Positions 12,984 through 25,200 of a stretch of DNA of 64,000 nucleotides are shown piece by piece (position 1 is the stretch's first letter; each line of letters opens with the position of its first letter). Below the pieces are notes generated by a model. The model was not told the DNA's origin, ran no database searches, and saw only the letters and a program-made list of their open reading frames with translations. The stretch is taken from assembly GCA_963970005.1 (NCBI GenBank), contig CAXAMN010023328.1:503300-567299 (forward strand). Reading direction: 5' to 3'. The position numbers were made by a program, and so were the translations under genes. Origin of the DNA: Durusdinium trenchii. Lineage: Eukaryota; Sar; Dinophyceae; Suessiales; Symbiodiniaceae.

Positions 12984-14149
12984 TTGCATCCTCAAAGTCA
13001 AAGAATTTAGGATAAAAAGATCAACGAAGAACGCGTTGGTGGAATCTATGTAGGCGTTCAGCCCCTTGCGAGAGTCTCGCGTTCAGCCCCTTGCCGACGA
13101 GAAGCCGACCTCGCCCCTTGACGTCCTCGCCCCTCGGTGGAGCGACACCACAGGTGATGCGACCTCTTAGGAGGTGAGGAACTCAGATCGACTGTGATTT
13201 CACAGATCTGCCAGACTTTGTTCCGGTTTTCCGCATGGCCTGGTCATGTGAAGGGAAAAAGGGGGCGGAACGTATAGTCTCATGGATACCTCTGAGAACC
13301 ACATGAAGAGTGGGAGTTCTCACAGAGATGCTCACAGCCTCACAGCCCTTCTCGGTGCATTTGCAATTTGCCCATGCTTGTCTTTTCGCCCCGGTGCGTC
13401 GCGGCTGCCCTAGGCGGCGAGGCCCCAACCTGCCAGGTGGGAGCCCGCGAGAGATCGAAGTGGACCGGGTCTGCGACTCGGAGTCAGTCAGAGAAGTGGC
13501 ATTTTTTGCCTGTTTGGCTCCAACCGCACTATACTCCATACAAAATTACAAAGCCACACCCTGGAGTTGGGTTTCCTGTTACCAATTCCTCCCAGCCAAC
13601 CTGGAGCAGCTTTGCCCGTGCGCTCGCGCGTGAGCGCGCGGGTCGTGCGTTCGTGCCAGGGCCATCTCTTGGTCACCTCATGTGGGGCGTTCTCGTGCCC
13701 TCACGAGCATGGCCTGTTTCTCAGGGGGGGCACTGGCGAACGAATGGACCGGCTCGTGGCCCAAGTGGGCCATTTGATTGGGCAGGTCTTGATGCTCCCC
13801 CGTGTTCCAAACATGTCGTTCAACGAGTCCCCCCTTGAAACGGTGATTTGTGCTTAGAGTTAAAACAATGTATATGGAGCTGCGTCGCGTTTTTTTGACA
13901 CTGGTTCACTGATAGGGTGAAGGGTTTTTTAAAGAAACGCATAAATGAGAAGGCCATCTCACTACCTGTGTGAGAGGTAGCTGAGAAGGTGTGACCACAT
14001 GAGTTGCACATGTTTTACCTCACCGGTAATTGGTGCGGTTGCTGAGATCATGAACTGCAACACTGCTACGGTTGGAAACTGAGCATTCTGTTTGCTTGCT
14101 ACGACGTTGGATCTCAGTGGTGAGTGACTTTGTCATGTGTAATTATAAT

Positions 14150-14230
14150 ACACGCATACATATATAATATATCATATTATATCTTATGTATACGTAGATA
14201 TGTATCATATATATATATATGTATATTTGT
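14150..14230. repeat. TA-rich microsatellite region
   Basis: Degenerate ATAT and TATA runs with GTATA interruptions, ending in a GTGTGTGT-like tail. Confidence 0.8.
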
Positions 14231-15478
14231 GTGTGTCCTGCGGGATTGGCGTTAGGTCGTTAGGTCGATCAAAAGCACGCGTGCCTTGGCGTCAACGGTG
14301 TACATGGCTTTCATGTACCATACTGTAGCGATCAATGCCGCCTGTGGGGAGTCTTTGGGCATGACCCGATGAGTCGCCGGGCGCCGTGTCATCGTGACAC
14401 GTGCGTCATGACACGTCATGAATGCGTGCTCATGACACGTGCTCGTGGGGAAGTTCTGCCGAGCACCCCGCAACTCACACATGTAGATAGAATATGATAG
14501 AATGAGGAGTCATCACCAGTGTTTGAAAGGATTTGTGGTCCTCTAGGTGAATGGTGCCACCTGTGTTTGCGCGGCCCCATCCGAATTGGACACAGAATTG
14601 GCCCATCCGAGGGACCGAGGAGGTCAGGTTTTTTGATGCCGCAATGGTATGAGACAGCAGCACATCCGCGATGAAACTGGGAGAAAGGCTGCCGCAAGCA
14701 GCCTTCAGGTCATGGGCACTTGACCAAAACCCCCCAGCCTCTAAAAACATGCATTTTGAGCGGTGTATTTGCGCCTACGCCTACGACCCATCTTGGACGG
14801 TTTTTTAAACTTTCGACCTTGGGGTGTCAGCGAGAGAGAGCAGCGAATGAGGAGGAAGAGAGAGCTTGGGTGGAGCATGGTGGAGCCAACGGAAGTTGGC
14901 CTGTCTCCCCGAGGCAGTGTTGGAGTTGTGTGACCAGCAGTTCTAGCGGCTCGATCTGGTGGCTGCAGCTGGACGCTCAGACATCGTGACACTGCCCAAA
15001 GGTTTGCATGGTGATTGACAGTGGCACACGTTAGCGGAGAGACCCAGCCCGTCGGGGGAGACCCCCTTCAATGAGGATGTTGCATACATTTTTGGGGGGG
15101 AGAGGTGCTCTTTCACTTTGACTTTTGCATGTCCCTCTTGTGGGACTGGGGCCGAAAGTGCAGAGCTTCCGCAATCAACGTGTTGTTGCTCCTCTGAACC
15201 CTTTGGCCAACCGATCATCCTGAACCATCCGCCAACCCAGTTATGGCCTTCCCATGTTTTCCCCTGGTGATCCCATGGGCGTTGCGACTTGAATGAGCGA
15301 GCTCGGAGTTGTTCAAAGCTCTTCCGGAAGACTGCACCCACTTTCGGCATTGGCATCGCGTGGCCGAAAATTGCCCCACCTTTCCAAGTGACCTCTTGTA
15401 CAAGTAAGATCAAGTAAGCAAGCTGCTTCGGTGCTCCCAGTCCATCCCTGGAGTAGTGACCTGCCAGCTACACGATGG

Positions 15479-15532
15479 GTGGCGCCAGATCCGTCAGATC
15501 GAAGCGTGGCGCCAGATCCGTCGGATCGGTAC
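15479..15532. repeat. 27-bp tandem duplication
   Basis: Two adjacent 27-bp copies starting GTGGCGCCAGATCCGTC (15479-15505 and 15506-15532) differ at a few bases. They lie at the start of a GC-rich island. Confidence 0.8.
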
Positions 15533-15712
15533 GAATCCCACGGAGTCCCCTGCCCTCCTCGCACGGGACCCCGGGGCCCCACCAGTCAAACAACCGAAAA
15601 ACACGGGCAAAACGAAGTGCTTTCCGCCAAAAACGGGTCCTTGTACCGACGCATGGATCTATGTGACTATCACACCGGTTCTGGGTGATTCACCACACGT
15701 TTTGATGACCGA

Positions 15713-15965
15713 CGACCCCCCCCCCCGCACCCTTCAACACCTGCCCCCGCCGCGCAAGCGCGCTCCCTTCCGCTGGCGCGTGCCTCGAGCCGGGGACGAC
15801 TTCCGCTCTCGAAAGGTCGCCGCCCTCTACCGCATCGCCAAGCTCGGTGCCTTTGATCCGCTCGCGACCTCGGCTCGTCTGGGCCTCGGTTCCGGTTCGG
15901 GGAACCGACGTACAGCGGAGAGCCGGCGTAATGACCGAGCCGCGGTCCGACGGTGGAAGGAACAA
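15713..15965 (+). CDS. GC-rich open island, possible exon
   Basis: The island is about 250 bp, much richer in G+C than its surroundings, and lies within a 239-codon plus-strand open frame (15456-16175). Its middle reads DDFRSRKVAALYRIAKLGAF with C/G at most third positions. The minus strand is also open across it, so strand is not certain. No family is recognised and no clean splice borders could be fixed. Confidence 0.25.
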
Positions 15966-16704
15966 GGTGGAAGGAACAAAAAAATGAAGAAAATGAGAAG
16001 ACTGAGAACATCCTATACACAATTCCAACAAAAGCATGTGAGGGTGCTGGAAGTTGTTGGTTTCATTTTGCCTGGAAAATCTGGAAACGCTTTGGTGGAA
16101 AAAGCTTCGCCTCAGACTGGCTCTTTTCAACTCTACTGGGTTTCCTTTTTGTGGGCCATGTCTATCCGTCAATAATATGAATACACCCAGCGTGGATCCT
16201 GGTGCTGCCTGGTGTTCTGTTCCTGGGGTATGCACGGTATAACCAGAATCCCTTGTCTCACTGTTTCACTCACCAGCATCCAAGACTTGCAGCGTTTTTG
16301 ACAGCTCCAAGACTTGCGCTGTTGTGGCTGTTGTGTTCACTTCCATTTTTTTCACGCGTTCGAGGTGAAGAGGCTGGTGTGTAGGCGAGACAGAGAACAA
16401 AAGCATCAGTTGACGCAGATAGGTACAACTCCTTGCAGTGGACAGGCTGGGGATGGTTTATTGACTTGGTCCGATGGCTGAGGCCCAACTCAGAAGATCG
16501 AGCAGAAGCTACTGGACCTCTTGGTCTCAAACGAGGCCGAGCTGACAGGACTGATTAGAGGACTTGGGCTGAACGCTGCACGCCTCGTACAACCAGTGCG
16601 ACAACCTGCATGTGGTAGCCATGAAATCGGACGTCAAAGACTTGGCTGGCAGACTCGGGAGGCTTCGAACAGCTTCAAAACCTTTTGATACCTGCTCCGG
16701 CCAG

Positions 16705-16778
16705 GCTTCGCCTCAGGGCATGGCCAATACCATGTGGGCGCTGGCCAGGAGTGGAGCACTTGCACTGCCCCGGAGATA
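16705..16778 (+). CDS. Single OPR/RAP-type helical-repeat exon
   Basis: After CAG at 16702-16704 a phase-0 frame encodes ASPQGMANTMWALARSG. The PQG-(L/M)-ANT-x-WA-x-A pattern is the signature of octotricopeptide-like repeats found in RAP-domain and FASTK-like organellar RNA-binding proteins of algae and alveolates. The GC3-rich part ends near a GA donor (CCCCG followed by GAGATATG). Flanking repeats of the same type were not located, so it is either one exon of a long gene with distant exons or a fragment. Confidence 0.4.
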
Positions 16779-19228
16779 TGCGGAGGTCGCCTGGGATGGT
16801 GTTCGCGGAGGGTTTTGGTCTCCGCCATCCAAAGGGGTGATGGTTATTCCACTTGCAGCAGGTTCTGTGATGCTTGCCAGAAACTTTTGAATCTTTTGAA
16901 TGCTTTTGCCCATGTTGCTCACTAGGCATGCATACGCATCGATTCACAGCCTAAATATGCCAAAAGCACAACCACCAGGAAATACATTCCTGCATTGAAG
17001 GCCCAAGCCTGGTCACACCCCTTTAGCGAGCACCATTTGTTCCTTACCATAAACCAGACAGACTTCCCGTGCACCGATGCCGATGCTCTTTTCGGCAGCT
17101 GCGTGCCAAGCGTTCTTGGTCATCGTGCAAGACAGATGATTCGTGGCTTTTGTTTGGCCAATTCGGTAGCCTCCGAACCCTCCTGCTCACGAACATGGAT
17201 TTGGAAGTACACTCATTGGAAGTGCTAGGCTGCTAGGTATATGATCTAAGTTTAGATTTACACTTCAAGACTTGTAGCCAGGTGTTGTGTCGCATCCAGT
17301 GGAATATTGGATTCCCGGGTGACGAACTTTAGTGAAAGAGCACGTTCAGCGACGACTGCCAAGATGTCCCTTCAGTTTGCTATGTTCCACGTTTTGTCTC
17401 AATTCTTGTGAATTGAATAAGTTGAAGAAGTTTGAAGAAGCAGGAAGCCTCCTCAAAAAATGGGTACTTCAAACAGCTTATACGCCTACGATCACCGACG
17501 CCTCCCTGCCATCCTCCACATTCCTCCACCCTCCCTCGAGGATCAAGAGCAAGAACGCGTCTGGGAGCTCAGCACGTCGCCAGCCACGTCTTCTTTCTCA
17601 CCAAGTCCCACGGTCGTCCATTCAGATATTGGAGTTCGAAGTGGATCCATCTTGTGCGCGTTTTGGCGGGAAGGTTTTGTGGTCCCGATTTGATGGCTAT
17701 GCTGCTATGCTGACTTGATACTTCGTGAGAGTTTGATGGCTGATTTGGAGGCTTTTCCCAGGATCAGCAGACCGGGCCGGATATGATAATAAGTAAAGTA
17801 CAGTGTTGGAAGCTCTATTCCAGCTATATAGCTGCGGGAACCACCAAAGCATCCAATACCTGGTGGCCATTCGAAGTGTTGCTGGCGATGGCCTTTGCAA
17901 TCCATACCCAAGGGTTGCCCGTGGCTTTGTGAGTTGAGAACTGCTACTGAGGCAGTTGCTGGATGTGCTCGGAGAGCATGGTGTGAGGCCAACCTGGGGC
18001 GAGATTGGCCCGACACGGCTAGACAGAGGCATCCGGGGATACGTATGTATGTAGGGCAATATTGGGATATTGGGAACCAAACATGGAGCAGTGGCTTCAG
18101 CTTGGACGTGTTTTGTAGCGGGAAGACCACTTCAACCGCTCGTTCTTCATCCAAAGAGACCGATCTTTGCAACGCCCTTTCTGGCCGTTCGGTGCACATA
18201 ACGGCATAAGACTCAATGCAGATATTGAAGTGTCACCGCTTGGACTAAGTGTCATCGATGAACGTTTGATTGGAGCAATCAATGCACGCCACTTTTCCTC
18301 CGACCTCCGAGCTTGTATAGTTGTAGACTGAGAGTAGGTGATCAGTCATTCCAAGGACTGGATGATACTGGATGAGATGTTTCTCAGCAAATATGCGTTC
18401 CAATTGTGGATGGCAGAGACAGCGTCTCCCTTACTACGTTGTTTCTGAGTTTCTGTGGGGTTTGGATCCAGGTAGCTGCTGAGGATGGTCTTGGAGGTGA
18501 AAGTGGTTCCAAAGATTTCTTTTTGGGCCGAAGGGCATCAACAGCATGGTCCTGGACCCTTTGGGGGAAGGTTCTAGAAAGTTTGGGATCGATGGATGAA
18601 TCGAAGATGATTGGCTGGGTGTGCCACAATGCCACGTTTGATCTTTAGATTCATCAGCTCAGCACCACGTGCCCTCTCGTTTGGATCCAAAAAGGCCTTC
18701 CGGGCCTCCGTTGGACCTGCCTGGTGTGCTCACCTTCCTTTTCTTGGCTGCAGTCGCTTCCCCACATGCACACCACATTGATGGACACCACAGTTGGCCG
18801 CAGTGGGCGAAGGGGGGTATGGAAATGAGACCGAATAATCGGAGAGGGACCGAATCTTTGCGGGTTCTTCTCGCGAAAAGACGGAGCTCCCCGTGGGACT
18901 TCTGCACTGACGGGGTGGCCTTTGTCGCCCCCACGACCGAGATCCACCCAGCCTCTCAATCTGGATCCGTGGCACAGTCTGAAGGCTATAGGATTCCCAA
19001 GTATACGCACCCCCCCAAAAAATGGGAAAGACCAAAGGGTCCTGAAGTGCATGGATTCATGCGTCCTGAAGCACCACCAAGTAAAGACCAGTGGAGTGAA
19101 GTGCCCATGCCCCGAAAGTGGCCGAGACAAACCTCCCAGAACTTCACGAAGTCCAGCAAAGGTCCTCAGTTGGGGCGAAACCGACTGACACTAGCACTCT
19201 TCCAACGCCTCCTTTTCCTGTTGACGCC
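16779..19228. other. No assignable gene
   Basis: A few open frames reach about 130 codons (for example 17332-17718) but several frames are open together and no protein family is recognisable. A 225-codon plus-strand frame (18669-19346) overlaps the proposed first exon of the next gene in another frame and has no GC3 bias over most of its length, so I do not call it. Confidence 0.4.
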
Positions 19229-22200
19229 ATGTCATCTCTCATTGACCGCGCGGCCATGGCTGCGCCAACTCTGGCGCTGCCACATGCGCACGTGCCACTC
19301 ACGGGCGTCGCTGCCGCGTCGGCGGTGCGTCCGAGGACAGAGATGAGATACTGCTGCAGGTCGGATCAGCTGGGTGATGAGCACGGCAAAAGACAACTAC
19401 AACCCCATCTCCTCCCTCAGAGAATCATGCAAGCTGAAGACCCATCACTTTGCAACGTGAATTTCATCAAATTTAGGGCCCTATGTTCAATGATTCGGAC
19501 AAACAGGTTGGATTCAGACGGTCTCATGAAACTACACACAGTGCGGAGTGACTGTTTGTGTTGTCCCAACTTGTGTGGACACGTGGGAACTGGCAGAGTG
19601 ACACTTAACGTAGACTCTTGATTCATAATCCCCGCCTATGAAGGGGTTTTACGAACCAAATGCTGGGGTTATTGATCATTGCAACTTGCAATCATGAGCT
19701 TTGCTCAGGGCAGCCGGACCTCCTGCAGTGGCGGCCTCTTTGCCGGGCTGCTTGGTCGGGAGCCCCATCCACTTTCCATATCTTTCCATCGCATTTGATG
19801 CAACGAGCTCGTTTGAGACGTTTGCAACTCCAAACAGGCAACTCAACAGGGAACTCCCCAAAGTACCATTCTCACTCCTTTTGAACTTTCAGGAGCCAAA
19901 ACGATTGGAAGCAAACAAGGTTGCTTCGCTGAAGACTTTGGTAAGCTGCAAGGTTGGTCAAACTGCCAAAGCCTCGAGCTTGGTCAACATATGTGCATAT
20001 AATTGCATATTATATGTGTGTGTAAGATTGTGTAAGTATATGTGTATATTTCTATATGACTATACTATATATAATATATATATATATGTGTGTGTGTGTG
20101 TTTTGTTGGTTTGTGTAAGGATGTCTATACATAGAAGGTAAATGCTTTAGTCATATCTATCTATTTACATGTTTGATATTGATTGATTCATACGCATATA
20201 CATATGTTTTCACTTACACACTCCAGTACACTCCTCACCGATGTTATCACACTGGTCACGTGCGCATTGACTATGCATTGGGCTGGATGATGGGACAACG
20301 TTCTCAGATAGTCAGGCCGGAACACCGACATTTAATAGCCTATGATATGAGATTAGTGGGTGATTGGGAAAAAGTCTCACATGAATGCATGGGCTCCTTG
20401 AATCAGAAGGGCTACCTTTGACAAGCAAACTAGAAGTTGGCAGCGAGACCGAACATGCTGACGGCCAGGACCAAGAGAGGTTATAAGTGACCACCGGTCA
20501 CCTGGGGTACCTATGGGATAGTCGAACAGTCGGGTTCTTCGACAACAGTCGGGCACCTCTATGCACATAAATCATCACCGTCACCACCGGTTTTGGCATC
20601 TCATGGCCGTAGCTTGGCTCTCTGTGAACTGGACTCCAACTCAACTGCCCAGGAACAAGTGGATAACCTTCAAAAAAGGAAGTTTTTTTGTTTGTTTGTT
20701 TTCGGTTTTTGTTTTCCCCACTCAATGGAACACGTGGACAGTTTGGTTAACTGTTGCCCACTTCGTCTGTTCCAGGGATCGAGAAACTCGGCGCTCACAC
20801 GCGTCAGAACTCGTCGAGTTGGAGTTCCATCTTCCGGTTTGGTACAGTGGTCTCAAGGGTAGACGGCACCATCACCCCAGTTTTACATGGACCCAGTTTA
20901 CATGCACCTGCATCTTAAAGATATCTTGCGGAAATTGTGCCATCAGAAGCCACTGTCACTGTAAATCACTTTTCGATGTGCGATCGTTCTCAGGTGCTTC
21001 GGAGGGGCCTCAAACGCACCACGCGGGCGTTCTCGGCCGCGGGACACGTGGCGCCCGTGGCGCCGGTGGCGGAGGCGGAGGTGTCGCAGGCGGCGTTTCC
21101 AGTGGCGGGCTACAACTGGGAGATTTGCACCCAGCAGAACTATGCCCAGAAGGATGTGGAGGGTGGTGGGCGTGGACAAGAATTAGGACATCTATGGAAA
21201 TCTGGCGAACGGTCACTCTAGTCACTATAGCCCGTCCTTTTGTTGCCCTTGGGCCACCTGCAAGGCCACCTTGGTGGAACGAATCCAAGGAAAAGTGGGT
21301 GCGCTCGGAGTCCTATATATACATACATAGTGGCTACCCCTCCTTTTGTTAGCTTTTCCGGGAGACTAAGCAGTTGAATCTGAGTTCGACTGGGGGCCCT
21401 TGGGGGGGGTTACAGCACCCCCATGAGTTTGGACGAAACCCCTCGTGAGTTTGGACCTCTACTTGGGATACTTGGAAAGAGTGAGCCAAATATTGTAAGG
21501 AGAGTAACTATACAGCGGACCATATCTGACAGAGACCGCAAGTCGCGCTATACAGCAGACCAGTACCAGCACCACCCAAAGGGTGGATTATGGACCTTCC
21601 AGATTTGTATGAATCCATCAAAAACTATGATTTGGGCGGTGCTGGTTGTTTGGATGTTTTTGGTTCTTTTCTGGCGCCTTTTCTGGCAGGATTCTCAAGT
21701 AGCCGAAGGCCCATTGGCGGCGGCAAGGAGGTTAGTGGATGCATCATACCATGGCCACTACACGCTGGAACGTCAACGGCTGCTGGGCGAGATGAGGAGT
21801 TTGGTAGACTTCGAGCGTTCTGGGGTCTGTGACCGCAAGCCATAGAGATGCAGAGGGCAAACCAAAAACAAAAATTGAAAACGAACCCAGTACAACCCAG
21901 TTAAGCCTTCGGACGATTGACATCCACAAGGGGGTTGATATGGGTGATATGAGGGGGTTATTCGTTCAGTTTGGGTCAACCAAGGTTCTGAGGGCTGTGT
22001 GGTTTGGCCAAATCCGTCGAGCTGGGAAGTCGCAGCTTTGGTCAACCCTGCGTTGTTGAGCAGCCAAGGTCAAGCTGCAGGTCCATCATGTGTCAGTTTT
22101 GCATGGCACCTTACAGACTTTCAGACTGAATCTTGGGTTCTGAGATGACCAGTCACACCTTGCTTTCACATCCGGCACATCGTTTCATCCGCTTCACACG

Positions 22201-25200
22201 TTTGGGATGTCGCCGCCCAGGTTTCAGGATACCTTGGTCCGACGCCTCGTCGAACTGAACGGCCACGGCGCCCCGCTGCGGGAGCCGCGCTTGGTCTTCA
22301 CCGCGGGCGCCATGGGCGTTGGGAAGAGCCACGTGATCAGGTGGGGAAGGGATGGGTGCGGATGGAGGAGATGGAGTGGGGTAATTAGGAGAAGTGGAGG
22401 TAGTGGAAAGGACACATTGGAAGTGGTAGGGGGAGTGGATGGAGGACATGGCTGCTTTCCTACCGCAGAGTGAGTTGGGGTAGCAAGGATATGTTACATG
22501 TGAACAAATGTCCTTGTTGATCTCTTGCGATAATGATGGGAGGTTGTTGGACTGAAGGAGGGTGCACAGTGCAATGAAGTGAGTCAATGGCTTATATCTT
22601 TTTTTCGTGTGGTGTAGCGTGCTCATATGGCACTTTCTGGGTTCTGAGGATCCTTTGGACATGCAAGTGATGATCGTCTTCAAACAAAGAACATGAGCAT
22701 ACCGTGCACAAATCGGCAATCCGGACATTTCGTGGAGCATTTATGGACATCAACATGTGAGGCATTCTTGGATCCATGGGCGACCTGGGCTGGTGACCAG
22801 ATGTTCACCGTCCGAAAGCAAAGCACCTTTGTATCCCCAGAATGCAGGGCTCCTTTCGCTCTGGTGAAGGTGACAGGCATGTCTGTGCCCAACACTGAGG
22901 GGCTATAAGGGGTGACGGGGCCACCTGGATGCTTTTGAGAAGTTGAAGGTGAGGTGAGAAAGATGCCTGCTGATGGATTCCGACTCGCACCTCACCTCCT
23001 CGAGCCTTCCGCACGAACGAAAATTTGGGTGGCAAACGATGCGTAGAGAGTTCATATTGAGCAGAAGATGACTTCCTCTACAATCTCACTTTTTTTGGCG
23101 GTGGGGAAAGGGTGCATGTCCAAATCTGCAGTAGATTCCCTCCCTTTGCAGGTCTCATGGAAGCTGAGCAGATCCCGCTTGAATATAGAGGAAGAGTGGC
23201 CGGACCCAGCGCCGCTTTGGAACTACACACCCATATCCAGACACTCCGTGTATGGTGAATGTAGGTAGGTGTGCCTCTGAGTCAGAAGTGTTTGGGATAT
23301 GGCTTTGAGTGGTGGTCAACCCCTGGCTTCTTCACCTGGAACCCCACCGCAGGTGGTTGGCCGAGAAGGGCATTTTGCCGATGCCGCTTGGGCGCGTGGA
23401 GTCGACGAGGACCAAGACCAATCAAACATGGAAGGACACTCCCTGGAACTAACATGGAAGTGGATACTCACCCCCTTGGAAGACCCTTCTTCCTCCACAA
23501 GGACGGGGGGTTTTACACTTCCATGCCATTCCATGCCTCGCTCTCAGGAAGGACTTCGTTCACATCAATCCCGATCACTTGGCGGCACAGCGACTCCGAC
23601 CAACCGAGCGGGGCAGACGTCGGCCGGTGGGGTGTCCGACGTGGTTTTTGGGGTGAAACGACCTCCAATGGTCAGGGGATGGTGTTTGGAGTGATATAAA
23701 TAGATATATATAATATATCATGTATATATATATATAGAAGAGTGCCCTCCCCCTTCGGAGACCCTTGACCCTTGACAAGTTAGAGACGACTTTTTATACC
23801 TTGATGGAGCCTTTCGGGAATCTGTTTGTCGAATCCGTGGGCGGCGAAGAAGAAGACATGGTCATGATTCAGAGCAGCAATTGGTGGGTTCGGGGGTGTG
23901 CCATGTTGATTCACGACAAGGGAGGGGCACGCACATGATATATCCCAGACCATCCATGTAATGTATGGAATGGTTAGTCCCATTCATGACCACAATGTGA
24001 GTAACCATTCCATGTTATTCCATACATTGATGGTTTGGGTATGCAACAAAGTGGGGATTTACTCATCCATATCCCTAGGCAGCAGCTTGGATACGGCAGA
24101 AATGATCATGTCCCAGTCCGTCCTCCATTATCAAGGCCAGCTATCAATATACAGTATCATGAAACAATATGAAACATTGAAACAGGTTGAAGTCGTCAAC
24201 CTGCTTTCAGGGCTTCACACACACACATATATATATATAATATAATATATATATATAAATCCCCTCGAACATGGTGGGTTCCTAATTGGCTAGTACAAGC
24301 ACCACCCCAAGCCACTCATTCTGCTCAAGCCACCACTCATTCTGCCGCATGAGGCTGCCAGAGTACATGGGCTACATGGAGCACAACCGCGCCTGTGCGG
24401 CGGTGATGACGCGCCTGGAAGCGGGCTTGCTCACAGAGCTCAGCTGCTTGCCATGGGCGATGGGGCACCTGGAGCATGCCCAAGTTCAAGGGGTGGCGGC
24501 TGGCGGGGCCCTTCATTTCAATTTACATACAGTCAATCCGGAACATGGAAGAACGACCTCAGTGAATCCAGCACAGCACAGCACAGCTTCCGACATGTGA
24601 TGCGTTTTTGGTTGCTTGCGGAGACCTCATGAGGAGCATGTGAGGCGACTATAACTGGAGTTTGGATAAATATGTTGGTTGGGCTGTACAACTGGAGGTT
24701 CAAGAATTTACAGGTATTGGGAGTTCAAGTGCTAGATTCTTTCCAGTACTCATGGGAAATCAAGGAGACAATGATTCTGCATGATTCCTGGAAGCTATAT
24801 GGCTGGTTCATGGTTCGTGATGTTTTGATGTCCCGCCAGGGTCGTTGAACGCGTCCACAGACGGAGAAATCCAATGGATTTAGGAAGCGATTGCCTTTTC
24901 CGCTTCCTCCAAGTTGGGTTGCCTCATTGCCTCAAATGCGGTCCGTTCGAGTGCTTGAGTGGCGCTGGTCAAGTGAAAGACCTCAAAGACCTTGCCTCCA
25001 AGACACGCGGCTTCGTGGACTTTCTGGGATTCTAGGAGCCATGCATGGCCATGCCATGCCATTCACTTCCATGGTTGTTGGACAGAGGGTAAATCAGCGA
25101 ATCCCCTGACAAGAGGTTGTCATCCGTGACTTTTACGTCTTCAGCTGGATGGACTCGACCACCCCTCCGGTCTGTTGGAAGGGTGCGCAAGCACGGTGCT

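Larger units (their letters stand above)
11111..16704. other. Non-coding region with GC-rich islands
   Basis: No recognisable gene. It holds a 91-bp inverted-repeat element (11517-11607), a TC tract (12963-12983), a local repeat of GCGTTCAGCCCCTTGC at about 13.05 and 13.08 kb, TA-rich DNA at 14.15-14.23 kb and a cluster of TCATGACACGTG-like palindromic words at 14.38-14.45 kb. GC-rich islands at 11.63-11.95, 13.36-13.85 and 15.43-15.97 kb are open in more than one frame and on both strands, so I cannot choose a coding frame with confidence. Confidence 0.4.

Noticed and set aside
18669-19346. 225-codon plus-strand open frame
   Set aside because: No GC3 bias over most of its length, no domain, and the only clearly biased part (after 19229) is biased in a different frame.
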